A stretch of DNA of 35,165 bases from a virus: positions 1-35,165 of the IMG/VR virus record IMGVR_UViG_3300042475_001632; one strand, written 5' to 3'. This document shows, one piece after another, positions 17,650 through 24,754 of the stretch (positions are counted from its first letter, which is position 1; every line of letters begins with the position of its first letter). The position numbers and the translations under genes were made by a program. The notes below the pieces were generated by a model. It was given only the letters and a program-made list of their open reading frames with translations. It was not told where the DNA came from and did not search any database.

Positions 17650-18030
17650 ATGGACAAAGATACTATGAAGGCCCTACGCGAAGTCGATGTCAACGAACTG
17701 TTCGAAGAGTTCGACGCTCAGGGCTATGCTATTGACTGTATCAACGGCAACCTAATTCTAGATTACCCCTATGGCAATCAGGACTATTGCACTGGGATCC
17801 TAGAGGGAGCAGGCTTTTACAATATCTCTAACGATGAACTAGAAGCCTGTGAAGCGGGTATACGTGCTAGTTTACAAAGTGTTAACTATCAGCTAGAGCG
17901 AATGGATCTAGGCCTAGAAGTAGTCCAGTTAGACCTTACAGACACTACCAGCTGGATGATCGTACCCGCAGGTGCTAGCCCAAAAAAGATTGTAAAATCA
18001 ATCATAAAACGGTTGACAGAAACAGCATAA
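17650..18030 (+). CDS. Hypothetical acidic early-type protein (126 aa)
   Basis: ATG preceded by GGAGAAGTAAC. Helical N-terminus (DVNELFEEFDAQGYAIDCIN), then YPYGNQDYCTGILEGAGFYN and a helical middle, ending IIKRLTETA. No domain recognised. The last codons carry promoter P18, so LT at the end is written by TTGACA. Confidence 0.75.
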   Translation: MDKDTMKALREVDVNELFEEFDAQGYAIDCINGNLILDYPYGNQDYCTGILEGAGFYNISNDELEACEAGIRASLQSVNYQLERMDLGLEVVQLDLTDTTSWMIVPAGASPKKIVKSIIKRLTETA

Positions 18031-18041
18031 GACTGTATTAT
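18013..18041 (+). promoter_or_regulatory. Early-type promoter P18, overlapping a gene end
   Basis: TTGACA (encoding Leu-Thr of the upstream protein) and TATTAT, 17-bp spacer. It drives the gene at 18072. Confidence 0.88.
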
Positions 18042-18071
18042 ATACACATACTGTTAAACAAAGGAGCGAAG

Positions 18072-18206
18072 ATGTACACTAAATTTATTATCCGTTTGAT
18101 TGATGCGATCCCAACACCTACTCCTGAGCAGGGTGATCGTTGGGTCACATACACTTGTATCTTTGGGTTTGGTTTTATTCTTGGTATGTTGGTAACTGGA
18201 GGCTAA
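18072..18206 (+). CDS. Small membrane protein (44 aa)
   Basis: ATG preceded by AAAGGAGCGAAG. A polar N-terminal half (MYTKFIIRLIDAIPTPTPEQ) and a C-terminal helix (VTYTCIFGFGFILGMLVTGG). Probably C-terminally anchored. It ends three bases before the next ATG. Confidence 0.6.
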   Translation: MYTKFIIRLIDAIPTPTPEQGDRWVTYTCIFGFGFILGMLVTGG

Positions 18207-18208
18207 TC

Positions 18209-18403
18209 ATGCGTACATATGAAAATGTTGTTGAAATCGTAGCAAACACACTGAGCCGTGCAGCACTAGGCGGCCCATTTGGATTCTATCTGTCAGATGC
18301 ACAAATTGCCTACATCTACGGCAAGGACCGTGAAGTAGTAGAGATGGACATTCAAATGGCCAAAGATATTGCTAATAAGAGATTGACAGACAGCTTTATC
18401 TAA
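18209..18403 (+). CDS. Hypothetical early-type protein (64 aa)
   Basis: ATG 18209 is preceded by GGAGGCTAATC and is preferred over the in-frame upstream start at 18140, which lies in the previous gene. Contains NVVEIVANTLSRAALGGPFG, YLSDAQIAYIYGKDREVVE and a C-terminal helix. The last codons (RLTDSFI) carry the -35 of promoter P19. The function is unknown. Confidence 0.72.
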   Translation: MRTYENVVEIVANTLSRAALGGPFGFYLSDAQIAYIYGKDREVVEMDIQMAKDIANKRLTDSFI

Positions 18404-18411
18404 GTTATAAT
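18383..18411 (+). promoter_or_regulatory. Early-type promoter P19, overlapping a gene end
   Basis: TTGACA (encoding Leu-Thr) and TATAAT, 17-bp spacer. It drives the AAA ATPase gene. Confidence 0.9.
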
Positions 18412-18416
18412 ATACA

Positions 18417-18440
18417 CTACACACTAGCAATAGTGTGTAG
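18417..18440 (+). promoter_or_regulatory. 5' leader hairpin with GNRA loop
   Basis: CTACACACTA-GCAA-TAGTGTGTAG: perfect ten-base stem with a GCAA tetraloop. It begins about six bases after the -10, so it would form the very 5' end of the ATPase mRNA, a position known to protect mRNAs from decay. Confidence 0.75.
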
Positions 18441-18475
18441 CAATATTACACACTTATCAACAGAGCGGAGCTGAA

Positions 18476-19306
18476 ATGAAACATACAATGAACTTTGAAA
18501 TCCCTAAGCTGAACAAGTCTGTACAAGAAACAGACGAGCAGATCAAAGAGCGACTGCGTGAGCGTTTTGAGATACTGAACGACATGACCCGTGCTGTAAA
18601 GAAGGGTGATGTACGTGCTATGATTGTAACGGGTCCGCCAGGCGTGGGCAAGAGCTTTGGTGTAGAAGAAGTACTAAGCAAACACGACCTAATGGCCACA
18701 GTGGCTAACAACAGCAAGCTTAAGAAGTATGAAGTAGTCAAAGGCGCTATGAGTGCGCTGGGTCTGTACTCAAAGTTATACGAGTACAAGGACGCTAAGA
18801 GTATCCTAGTGTTTGATGACTGCGATAGTGTATTGCAAGATGAACTAAGCCTTAACATTCTAAAGGCTGCACTAGACAGTTCTAAGAAGCGTACCATACA
18901 CTGGAACACTGACAGCAGACTGTTACGTGACCAGGGCGCACCTAATAGCTTTGAGTTCAAGGGCGGTGCTATCTTTATCACTAACATTAAGTTTGAGAAT
19001 GTACGTAGTAAGAAGCTACAGGATCACCTAGCAGCATTAGAGTCACGCTGCCACTACTTGGATCTGACTATTGATACAGAGCGCGAGAAGATGCTGCGTA
19101 TTGAACAGATCATAGAAGACGGCATGCTGTTAGAGTATGAGTTTAGTCAAGAAGAACAAGCTGAGCTAATCAGCTTTATAGACAACAACAAGAAGAAACT
19201 ACGCGAACTGTCACTGCGTACAGTACTTAAGATAGCGGACTTGCGTAAGAGCTTTCCCTATAAGTGGCAAAGTGTAGCAGAGGTTACTTGTATGCGTCGC
19301 GGTTGA
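18476..19306 (+). CDS. AAA-type ATPase (276 aa)
   Basis: ATG preceded by CGGAGCTGAA. Walker A GPPGVGKS at residues 53-60, Walker B ILVFDDCD at 110-117 and a sensor-1-like GAIFITN near 165-171. The N-terminus is helical and charged, and the C-terminus is a helical lid-like domain (LSLRTVLKIADLRKSF). It is a cytoplasmic ATPase of the AAA type, acting perhaps as remodeller or loader, with the substrate unknown. Similar phage ATPases are known to me without assigned roles. It is the last gene of the early-type block and is followed by a strong terminator. Confidence 0.88.
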   Translation: MKHTMNFEIPKLNKSVQETDEQIKERLRERFEILNDMTRAVKKGDVRAMIVTGPPGVGKSFGVEEVLSKHDLMATVANNSKLKKYEVVKGAMSALGLYSKLYEYKDAKSILVFDDCDSVLQDELSLNILKAALDSSKKRTIHWNTDSRLLRDQGAPNSFEFKGGAIFITNIKFENVRSKKLQDHLAALESRCHYLDLTIDTEREKMLRIEQIIEDGMLLEYEFSQEEQAELISFIDNNKKKLRELSLRTVLKIADLRKSFPYKWQSVAEVTCMRRG

Positions 19307-19333
19307 TTCGCTCCCAACCAGCATACTAGGTAA

Positions 19334-19395
19334 GGGCCAAGGTGGCCCACTTGATCCCCAGTGTCCGATTCGCTCCCGGCTCTGGGGATTTTTTT
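19334..19395 (+). terminator. Rho-independent terminator with preceding hairpin
   Basis: ATCCCCAG (19354-19361) pairs with CTGGGGAT (19382-19389), followed by eight T. A second hairpin GGGCC-AAGGT-GGCCC lies just before (19334-19348). It ends the plus-strand early block. Confidence 0.9.
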
Positions 19396-19623
19396 TCATC
19401 GAGAGATTGAGAAAAAGATTTCGAAAAGATCGGGGGTCGGGGCTTTATTATTTTGATTTTTTGTTGTTTTTTTGCAACACGTACCGATGCAAAATCACCA
19501 CCTTGAAAGGAAATAGTAGCTATTTAAAAATTTTCGCAGCTGCCAAAAACTAACCCCTAGGTACCCGTTTAGTAGCTGTAAAAAATTTTCGCAGCACTAT
19601 TTTTTTATTGTGCAGATACTCTT
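19396..19623. other. Convergent intergenic region with direct repeats
   Basis: No gene is seen between the plus-strand terminator and the end of the minus-strand arm. It contains two imperfect direct repeats, TAGTAGCT...AAAAATTTTCGCAGC at 19514-19540 and 19570-19595, a hairpin TGTTG-TTTTTTTG-CAACA near 19465, and on the minus strand GCAC/GTGC with an A-rich loop before the last gene end. Confidence 0.55.
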
Positions 19624-20271
19624 TTACAAGTATCCTGGTCGAACCATTGATCGGAAAAATTCACGTTTATGACTAGATTCTTCGCCCCATTCTTTACTAG
19701 TTAAATCCTGTATACTAATCTGATTCTCTATGTCCGGAAAGTAGTTATAAGGTAAAGGGTCTAACGAAAGAGTTAATGTTATTCTTGGTGTAGGGTTATC
19801 TTCTGCAAATTCCACACTATGTATTTCCATTGGCCTAATCAAAGTAGCATCTGTAATTTCACATCGAGTTTGTTCAACTAAATCGTCACGATTATAAGGG
19901 TAATATTTCAAGCCATTAGGCAGCATAATTCCACCTTGGTCAACATATTCTGGTTTAGGTTCCCAAAATGTAGTCCATGTATTTGCAGTGTTCAATATAG
20001 GTATATTAACTCTTATGGGTATCACTGTGCTATCTTTGTGTGGACTACCATGTGTGTTATTTTTCATAAAATAAGCACTGACCATAATCACCTTCATATC
20101 TAGATGATCAAATGCAGTCAATATTTCTGGAACTGCATCTGTGAATTCTTGCCATTTGAAAATGTGAAATGTACTATTATATCTATCTTTAGTTTTACTT
20201 ATAAATTCTCTAGTTTTAGTCTGTATAGCTTCTAAGTGTTGTACAGTAATTTTATGCCAATATTTTTTCAT
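19624..20271 (-). CDS. 2OG-Fe(II) oxygenase-like protein (215 aa)
   Basis: Reads GSPHKDSTVIPIRVNIPILN, then IRPMEIHSVEF and TPRITLTLSL. These give an HxD pair (His78, Asp80), a distal His151 and an Arg163 for 2-oxoglutarate, the layout of aspartyl/asparaginyl hydroxylase-type double-stranded beta-helix enzymes. Such enzymes hydroxylate proteins or small molecules; the substrate here is unknown. Phages of the T4-like marine group often carry several. A late-type box AATAAATA (minus strand, 20312-20305) lies 33 bases upstream of the ATG. Confidence 0.7.
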   Translation of the reverse strand: MKKYWHKITVQHLEAIQTKTREFISKTKDRYNSTFHIFKWQEFTDAVPEILTAFDHLDMKVIMVSAYFMKNNTHGSPHKDSTVIPIRVNIPILNTANTWTTFWEPKPEYVDQGGIMLPNGLKYYPYNRDDLVEQTRCEITDATLIRPMEIHSVEFAEDNPTPRITLTLSLDPLPYNYFPDIENQISIQDLTSKEWGEESSHKREFFRSMVRPGYL

Positions 20272-20304
20272 ATTTCTACTTCTTTCTTTGATTTAATATA
20301 CGCA

Positions 20305-20312
20305 TATTTATT
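20305..20312 (-). promoter_or_regulatory. Late-promoter-like box AATAAATA
   Basis: NATAAATA match on the minus strand, 33 bases upstream of the oxygenase-like gene and at the end of the upstream small gene. Confidence 0.45.
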
Positions 20313-20466
20313 CCTTAATTCTACACACTGCTTGTATTTGCAATTCTCTATGATGTATAATGACCTTACGTACTTCTTCGCAAGCAGCATGAGTAGTATA
20401 CTCATGTTCCCAAGCACGCCATTCACCATCGGCTATGACCAATACCCACAGTATCCATACTGTCAT
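20308..20466 (-). CDS. Small secreted-type protein with a Cys pair (52 aa)
   Basis: ATG 20466 overlaps the upstream TAA (TAATG) and is preferred over the start at 20508. N-terminal hydrophobic segment MTVWILWVLVIADG, then HEYTTHAACEEVRKVIIHH and IQAVCRIKE, two cysteines 19 residues apart. The layout matches the proteins at 1545-1703 and 6709-6930, which suggests a dispersed family of exported microproteins. Confidence 0.7.
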   Translation of the reverse strand: MTVWILWVLVIADGEWRAWEHEYTTHAACEEVRKVIIHHRELQIQAVCRIKE

Positions 20467-20726
20467 TAGTAGAACTCTGCACCTGGACGATATCCACGCT
20501 GCTCCCATTCGCCCAATTTACGGTCATTCCAATATATAAGAAAATCGTCTCTACTTTCAAAATATTTTTGGAATTCTTCTGTGATACTTAGACAACTCCA
20601 CATGTCTTGTCCGCCCAATTCGCCTTTCATGAATTCAGTATCGCAGTGCCAATACAGTACTTCCAGTTCTTCTCTAGGCAGTTCAGCAGCGTTCAGTGCC
20701 ACTGTAAGTATAAGTGTTTTGAGCAT
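20466..20726 (-). CDS. Conserved phage protein with signal peptide, YWHCDTEFMKGELGGQD
   Basis: AAGGAGCACAACC before the ATG. MLKTLILTVALNAAELPREE looks like a signal peptide, followed by VLYWHCDTEFMKGELGGQDM and WSCLSITEEFQKYF. I recall this family (CDT.FM.GE..GQD...C) in many T4-like phages, of similar length. Two cysteines could form a disulfide after export. The function is unknown. A late-type box CATAAATA lies 20 bases upstream. Confidence 0.8.
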   Translation of the reverse strand: MLKTLILTVALNAAELPREELEVLYWHCDTEFMKGELGGQDMWSCLSITEEFQKYFESRDDFLIYWNDRKLGEWEQRGYRPGAEFY

Positions 20727-20746
20727 GGTTGTGCTCCTTAAATTGT

Positions 20747-20754
20747 TATTTATG
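20747..20754 (-). promoter_or_regulatory. Late-promoter-like box CATAAATA
   Basis: NATAAATA match on the minus strand, 20 bases before the start at 20726, followed by AAGGAGC. Confidence 0.55.
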
Positions 20755-20769
20755 GGTTGTTAAAAATCT

Positions 20770-20796
20770 TTTGCGGCTGCGCTGACGCTTCGCGTT
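20770..20796 (-). terminator. GC-rich hairpin after the 20828 gene
   Basis: On the minus strand CTAACGC-GAA-GCGTCAG, a seven-base stem (one G-T) with a three-base loop, followed by CGCAGCCGC and AAAAGATTTTT. It stands out as GC-rich. The T run is too distant for a classical terminator, so the assignment is tentative. Confidence 0.4.
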
Positions 20797-20827
20797 AGAG
20801 TATCTAGCGCGGTTGCCCTGCAGGTAT

Positions 20828-21682
20828 TCACGCTGGACTGTCTTGATCTTTCTGGTCTAGTTTGCGCTTTAACAATGTGCCTAGACCAGTTTTTTTCTTT
20901 GGAGTATCCGCAGGTGGTGCAGGCGGCATCATTTTATTAGTACGTGGTCCAGATTTAATCTCATCATAATCAGGAATACTAGCACCGCCATCACTAATTG
21001 GATCCATCAAGACCAGTTGTGGTCCTACACTACTGCCACGCACACGTATATTGTTCACGTGCAGATCCACATTCCAGTCTGGGTTTTCCTGTATAATTTT
21101 ATCAATCAACAACAGTGCTTCTTTAAGTTGATCATCACGTATGTTTGTGTAGTTACTGCGTTCTACAGCACGATTAATTTGATTGGATATTTCTCTCCAT
21201 ACTGCATATGATTTGTTAGTAGTTCCTTCTAGATAACGCATATTGAATTCGTCGTTGAACAAACGTTCGTACATGCCAATAAGTGTTCTAGCTGGAAAGC
21301 TATCGCCCTGCTGTAGTTTTTCTATACGATAACGTGGACGTTGATTACCCTTAGGATCTTGTGTAATGTCTATGTTATAGACCTGTGGAAAGAATGGATT
21401 GTGATAGCCCTGCTGTTTTAAGTCACGTATTTCCATAACGTACTTATAGTAAGCATCTTTATCCAGTTTAGCAGTAAGATGTGGTTTCTTAATAAATTCG
21501 TGTGGATCGCGGGGATTAGTTTGTCCGCCACTGTACCAGCCTGGTTGTACGCCTTTGTTAAGTTCGCTGTCATTGTCGCGTTCTTGTTTGTCTTTAAGGG
21601 CATCAAAGTCAAAGCTAGGTTTACGATATCTTATCTTTTGATCAGTAGTATCGTATTCTTGTAGTATTTCTATAATTCGCAT
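20828..21682 (-). CDS. Conserved phage protein with a kinase-like loop (284 aa)
   Basis: MRIIEILQEYDTTDQKIRYR at the start is typical of T4-like marine phage proteins that I recall. Near residues 207-230 it has WNVDLHVNNIRVRG and QLVLMDPIS, resembling the catalytic loop DLHxxN and the metal-binding Asp of aminoglycoside-phosphotransferase or kinase-like folds. No nucleotide-binding Gly loop is obvious, so it may be a degenerate kinase-like domain. The C-terminus is Pro and Lys rich (MMPPAPPADTPKKKTGLG). Function not established. Confidence 0.68.
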   Translation of the reverse strand: MRIIEILQEYDTTDQKIRYRKPSFDFDALKDKQERDNDSELNKGVQPGWYSGGQTNPRDPHEFIKKPHLTAKLDKDAYYKYVMEIRDLKQQGYHNPFFPQVYNIDITQDPKGNQRPRYRIEKLQQGDSFPARTLIGMYERLFNDEFNMRYLEGTTNKSYAVWREISNQINRAVERSNYTNIRDDQLKEALLLIDKIIQENPDWNVDLHVNNIRVRGSSVGPQLVLMDPISDGGASIPDYDEIKSGPRTNKMMPPAPPADTPKKKTGLGTLLKRKLDQKDQDSPA

Positions 21683-21690
21683 GTGTATAT

Positions 21691-21783
21691 TTAATCGTGA
21701 TTACCGTAATCTGTATTTTTTAACATAACGACTATAACTGCTATCACTATAAGTAGGAGAAATAAATTTATTAGATCAAACAT
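21691..21783 (-). CDS. Tiny membrane peptide (30 aa)
   Basis: ATG 21783 overlaps the upstream TAA (TAATG), with AAGGACTAAAA before it. The product is one hydrophobic helix (LFLLLIVIAVIVVML) with a polar end KNTDYGNHD. Single-pass membrane peptide of unknown role. Confidence 0.6.
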   Translation of the reverse strand: MFDLINLFLLLIVIAVIVVMLKNTDYGNHD

Positions 21784-22022
21784 TATTTTAGTCCTTTTTT
21801 TCTGTTAGATTCTGCTATACCTGACTGTATCATTTTTTTAAACATTAATACTACACGACTTTTTTCTTTTTCGCTGAGTATTTTTACTAGTGTAAGTTTA
21901 TCGTCATAGCTTTTGGCATTGTCCAGGAATTCAGCCGGTACTGCCAATTTAGGCTTTTTCTTAGCCATTTCTTTCTTCATATTAGCTAGGGCCTTGTCAG
22001 GGTCGTCGTTATCAGTAGTCAT
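21783..22022 (-). CDS. Small Lys-rich phage protein (79 aa)
   Basis: AAAGGATCACT before the ATG. Acidic start MTTDNDDPDKALANMKKEMA, then basic KKKPKLAVPAEFLDNAKSYD and helical KLTLVKILSEKEKSRVVLMF. No family recognised. It lies between two conserved phage genes and is coupled to the peptide that follows. Confidence 0.7.
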   Translation of the reverse strand: MTTDNDDPDKALANMKKEMAKKKPKLAVPAEFLDNAKSYDDKLTLVKILSEKEKSRVVLMFKKMIQSGIAESNRKKGLK

Positions 22023-22048
22023 AGTGATCCTTTCTAAGTCTATTTTAT

Positions 22049-22828
22049 TTACTTAGGTTCGCAGTCCACCCAACGTAAATTATTATAGTGTTCATAGGGC
22101 CACGTACCCTTAGGTACTAAACAAGTGCCTAATTCAGGTTGGTGTTCCATGCGTATTTGTACCACAGCCCATATTAACCAAATAAGATATAATATAGCCA
22201 CAGTACTGCTAGACCAGCACAGTATTTTATATTGTATGCGTTTTTTGCGACGTGCCCGAATCTTCTTTTGTTCTGCTGTTCGTCGCATCTCTGCAGCAAT
22301 GACAATACTTTGTTCTTTGCCCACTTTCTTCATCATCTCTTCGACATCAAGATACAATGGACCTAATTCTGGTGGACTTTGATAGACCATAATTTCACGC
22401 AATTCTGCGCTCATGTGTTCTAGTTGTTTTTTAAGTAATACTCGCATTAATGCACGTTTACCTAAACTGTCTTCGCCGTGATATACTTCAGTTCTGCTGC
22501 GACGTTCTTCTTCTTCAAATACTGCTAGACATTTATAATAGTTGTCAAAATATGTTCCAAGATGTTGGCCAATTTCTGTATAGATGTTAGTAGTTTCGCC
22601 ACCCTTTTTGTTCAGTTCTATTATGCGATTTTTTTCTGTGATAAACTGATTACGTTCAGCCACAGTAGGTTGACGATCCTTGAATTTATTGGCGAATTGG
22701 TCGTCAAGGTCTTTAAGGATATCTTTGACATCCCCAGCAGCACCTTTAATTTCTTTATATAGTTCGCACCCTTTTTTGACCGCCTGGACTGCTCCGTTGG
22801 CCAGGGCAAAAAGGGTTAGCGGATCCAA
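22049..22828 (-). CDS. Conserved T4-like membrane protein, MDPLTLFALANGAV family
   Basis: Starts at TTG 22828 (read as Met: MDPLTLFALANGAVQAVKKG), with GGAG nine bases upstream. The first 130 residues are helical (ELYKEIKGAAGDVKDILKDL), followed by a basic region RRTAEQKKIRARRKKRIQYK and one transmembrane helix near residues 207-227 (STVAILYLIWLIWAVVQ), with a C-terminal tail holding two cysteines. I recall this family from marine T4-like phages, uncharacterised. A ten-codon frame at 22816-22845 overlaps its start. Confidence 0.78.
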   Translation of the reverse strand: MDPLTLFALANGAVQAVKKGCELYKEIKGAAGDVKDILKDLDDQFANKFKDRQPTVAERNQFITEKNRIIELNKKGGETTNIYTEIGQHLGTYFDNYYKCLAVFEEEERRSRTEVYHGEDSLGKRALMRVLLKKQLEHMSAELREIMVYQSPPELGPLYLDVEEMMKKVGKEQSIVIAAEMRRTAEQKKIRARRKKRIQYKILCWSSSTVAILYLIWLIWAVVQIRMEHQPELGTCLVPKGTWPYEHYNNLRWVDCEPK

Positions 22829-22845
22829 GATCTAGATCTCCGCAT
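22816..22845 (-). CDS. Possible leader peptide (9 aa) overlapping the next start
   Basis: TTTGGAGCGAACC then ATG 22845: an excellent ribosome binding site, but the frame (MRRSRSWIR) ends after nine codons, just past the TTG start of 22049-22828. It may couple or gate translation of the long gene. Confidence 0.35.
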   Translation of the reverse strand: MRRSRSWIR

Positions 22846-22876
22846 GGTTCGCTCCAAATTGTTCGCTCAGTAGTAT

Positions 22877-23320
22877 TTACTTGGAGGAGCTATCTTTAGG
22901 GTACCATGGTGTCATTCTAGGACTGTTTTGTACACTGTAATTCATGCATTCGGCTAAAAATTCAAAATTACGGCTCAGCGTATTGAATAAATGATAGTTG
23001 ATCTGTTCTGCGTGGCTATAGCTGGCTTTGCCTATTTGATAAAAGTAATCTTGATTGATGCCACGTCGTTCTAGCATATTAGGAAACACTGCGGCTGCAA
23101 ACAGTGCTTGATCTCCTAATACCTTAGCTGCATGAGCTGTTTGAATAGATAATAGTGTTTCAGCCCAACTAGGCTGAGGTTGCCAGTCAGGTTTATCAGT
23201 ATAGTTTGCTAATACCGCACTCATATATTGTTCTATATAAGTAGGTATAGGCCAACCATGACGATGTTTAGCTTGGTCTATGATATCAAACCAAGCTGAA
23301 TAGTACTCAGGTTCAATCAT
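22877..23320 (-). CDS. Hypothetical phage protein (147 aa)
   Basis: ATG 23320 gives MIEPEYYSAWFDIIDQAKHR, then HAAKVLGDQALFAAAVFPNM, LERRGINQDYFYQIGKASYS and HLFNTLSRNFEFLAECM. It is helical, with no catalytic motif. Similar proteins occur in T4-like marine phages as far as I recall. The TATAAATA box ends only seven bases before the ATG, so the late mRNA would be almost leaderless. Confidence 0.72.
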   Translation of the reverse strand: MIEPEYYSAWFDIIDQAKHRHGWPIPTYIEQYMSAVLANYTDKPDWQPQPSWAETLLSIQTAHAAKVLGDQALFAAAVFPNMLERRGINQDYFYQIGKASYSHAEQINYHLFNTLSRNFEFLAECMNYSVQNSPRMTPWYPKDSSSK

Positions 23321-23339
23321 ACACTATTATTTATAGTGT
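23321..23339 (-). promoter_or_regulatory. Late promoter TATAAATA inside a hairpin
   Basis: TATAAATA on the minus strand (23335-23328), flanked by ACACTA and TAGTGT, which form a six-base perfect stem with a seven-base loop. It lies between the gp41-like stop and the next ATG. Confidence 0.65.
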
Positions 23340-24754
23340 CATGGGTCAGTTGGCAGATTACTCAATAGTTGTCTTAATTTACTGCTTTCGACCTGTACTT
23401 TACTAACAGACACACTGATACCTTCAGTAGGATCAGAATTAACTGTACTATTTCTTTGTAAGTTGTTCAATATTTGACTGCTACGGCTAGTGGTATCTGC
23501 CTCTGTTTGCCCTTCTTCACCTGGGTCAGTAATTCTCAATGTATCAATATCAAAGTCTAAGTCAATTTTCATACCTACACCACTGCTGCTACGAGTTTTC
23601 ATTAATTGAATTTGATACTTACCGCGTTCACGCATAGCACGACTGGTAAAGATACCAAACACATTATCCGCTGTCTGGATCTTACTAAGTCCGCCTGAAA
23701 TATGACTGTGATCGTATTCTACTTCTTCTACTGCACCTCGATTCAACTGTGCCGCTGTGACCAGCACACACTGTTTCTCCATAGCCAAGTTACGCAGCTC
23801 TTCGCTGACATACTTGTCTTTGACAAATAAGTTTTCTGCTGAAATTTTTCTACTTTGAGGCATCAACAAGTCTAGATAATCGACTAGCAGTACATCTACC
23901 TTACGTCCTAGTTTGATTTCATATTCTTTAAGATAACTTCTTATATCATTGGCTGTTTTGCCGCTGGGCATGTATTTGACTTGATACGTTCCAGATTTTT
24001 TTCCAATGACCTTAACTTTCATTTCAACATCATCAATATTTTTAAAAATATCTCTAGTAGGTATTTCAGTAATCATGCTATCAATACGCATACTGACCAA
24101 TTCCTCACTAAGTTCTAATGTAAGATATACTACATTCATTCCTTGTAGTGCCCAGTTAACTCCAAGATTAGCTAAGAATAAACTTTTACCTGCACCTGAT
24201 CCGCCAGCAAAGATATTCAATTCGCCTCGATTCATACCTCCGAACAATCTTTTATCCACAGTTTGCCAACCTGTAGTCATTTGTCCATTTTTATCTTTTA
24301 TTCGCATTAGTCTACTTCTCGGATCTTCAAAGTAGTCAGTGCCCATGTCTTTAGTTAGTCCTACTTGCACTGCCTGCTTGACTAATTCTTCTACTGGGCC
24401 ATATTCTCCTTTTTCTAACAAGTCAGCACTTTTTAAAATAGCCTGTTCTAATCCTTTATGTCTAATAAAAGTTTCAAAGTCTTGTAACAGCCAATCGTAG
24501 TGTTCTTCTTTCAAATCTCCTGGAGATTTTAAATCAGATTTTGTAGCCGCATTTACTATTTCATATGTAGGTAGTACGCTATGCTCTGATACATAATCGT
24601 TAATAAATTTAGCAGTGTTTTGTAATTTTCTATCAAACAACTCATGATGAAAAATGCTTTGGCATCTTACAAAAGTTTCTGCATCATTCAACATCATTTC
24701 TAAGTAAAGATGTTGTATATCATATCCGTAGTCTGCGTTTTGTCTTGTAGTCAT
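23339..24754 (-). CDS. 41: DnaB-like replicative helicase, T4 gp41 type
   Basis: 471 residues, the usual size of gp41. N-terminal helical domain (1 to about 145), then a RecA-like core with Walker A GGSGAGKS at 184-191, Walker B VLLVDYLDL at 288-296 and the motif TAAQLNRGAVE near 333-343. The C-terminal tail after residue 410 is Ser/Thr-rich. gp41 is the hexameric 5'-3' helicase that works with primase gp61 at the fork. The primase gene lies two genes upstream in the same direction, as in T4-like replication clusters. The stop overlaps the late-promoter hairpin. The ATG overlaps the carbamoyltransferase stop. Confidence 0.93.
   Translation of the reverse strand: MTTRQNADYGYDIQHLYLEMMLNDAETFVRCQSIFHHELFDRKLQNTAKFINDYVSEHSVLPTYEIVNAATKSDLKSPGDLKEEHYDWLLQDFETFIRHKGLEQAILKSADLLEKGEYGPVEELVKQAVQVGLTKDMGTDYFEDPRSRLMRIKDKNGQMTTGWQTVDKRLFGGMNRGELNIFAGGSGAGKSLFLANLGVNWALQGMNVVYLTLELSEELVSMRIDSMITEIPTRDIFKNIDDVEMKVKVIGKKSGTYQVKYMPSGKTANDIRSYLKEYEIKLGRKVDVLLVDYLDLLMPQSRKISAENLFVKDKYVSEELRNLAMEKQCVLVTAAQLNRGAVEEVEYDHSHISGGLSKIQTADNVFGIFTSRAMRERGKYQIQLMKTRSSSGVGMKIDLDFDIDTLRITDPGEEGQTEADTTSRSSQILNNLQRNSTVNSDPTEGISVSVSKVQVESSKLRQLLSNLPTDP

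Noticed and set aside
18457-18987. Long minus-strand frame (176 aa) opposite the AAA ATPase
   Set aside because: The plus strand has Walker motifs, a promoter and a ribosome binding site; the minus frame is its shadow, with Ser/Leu-rich composition.
22820-22842. Cluster of restriction-site-like words (GGATCC, AGATCT, TCTAGA) resembling a cloning linker
   Set aside because: Coding sequence and the expected protein start of the conserved family run through it without interruption, so chance is the simpler view.
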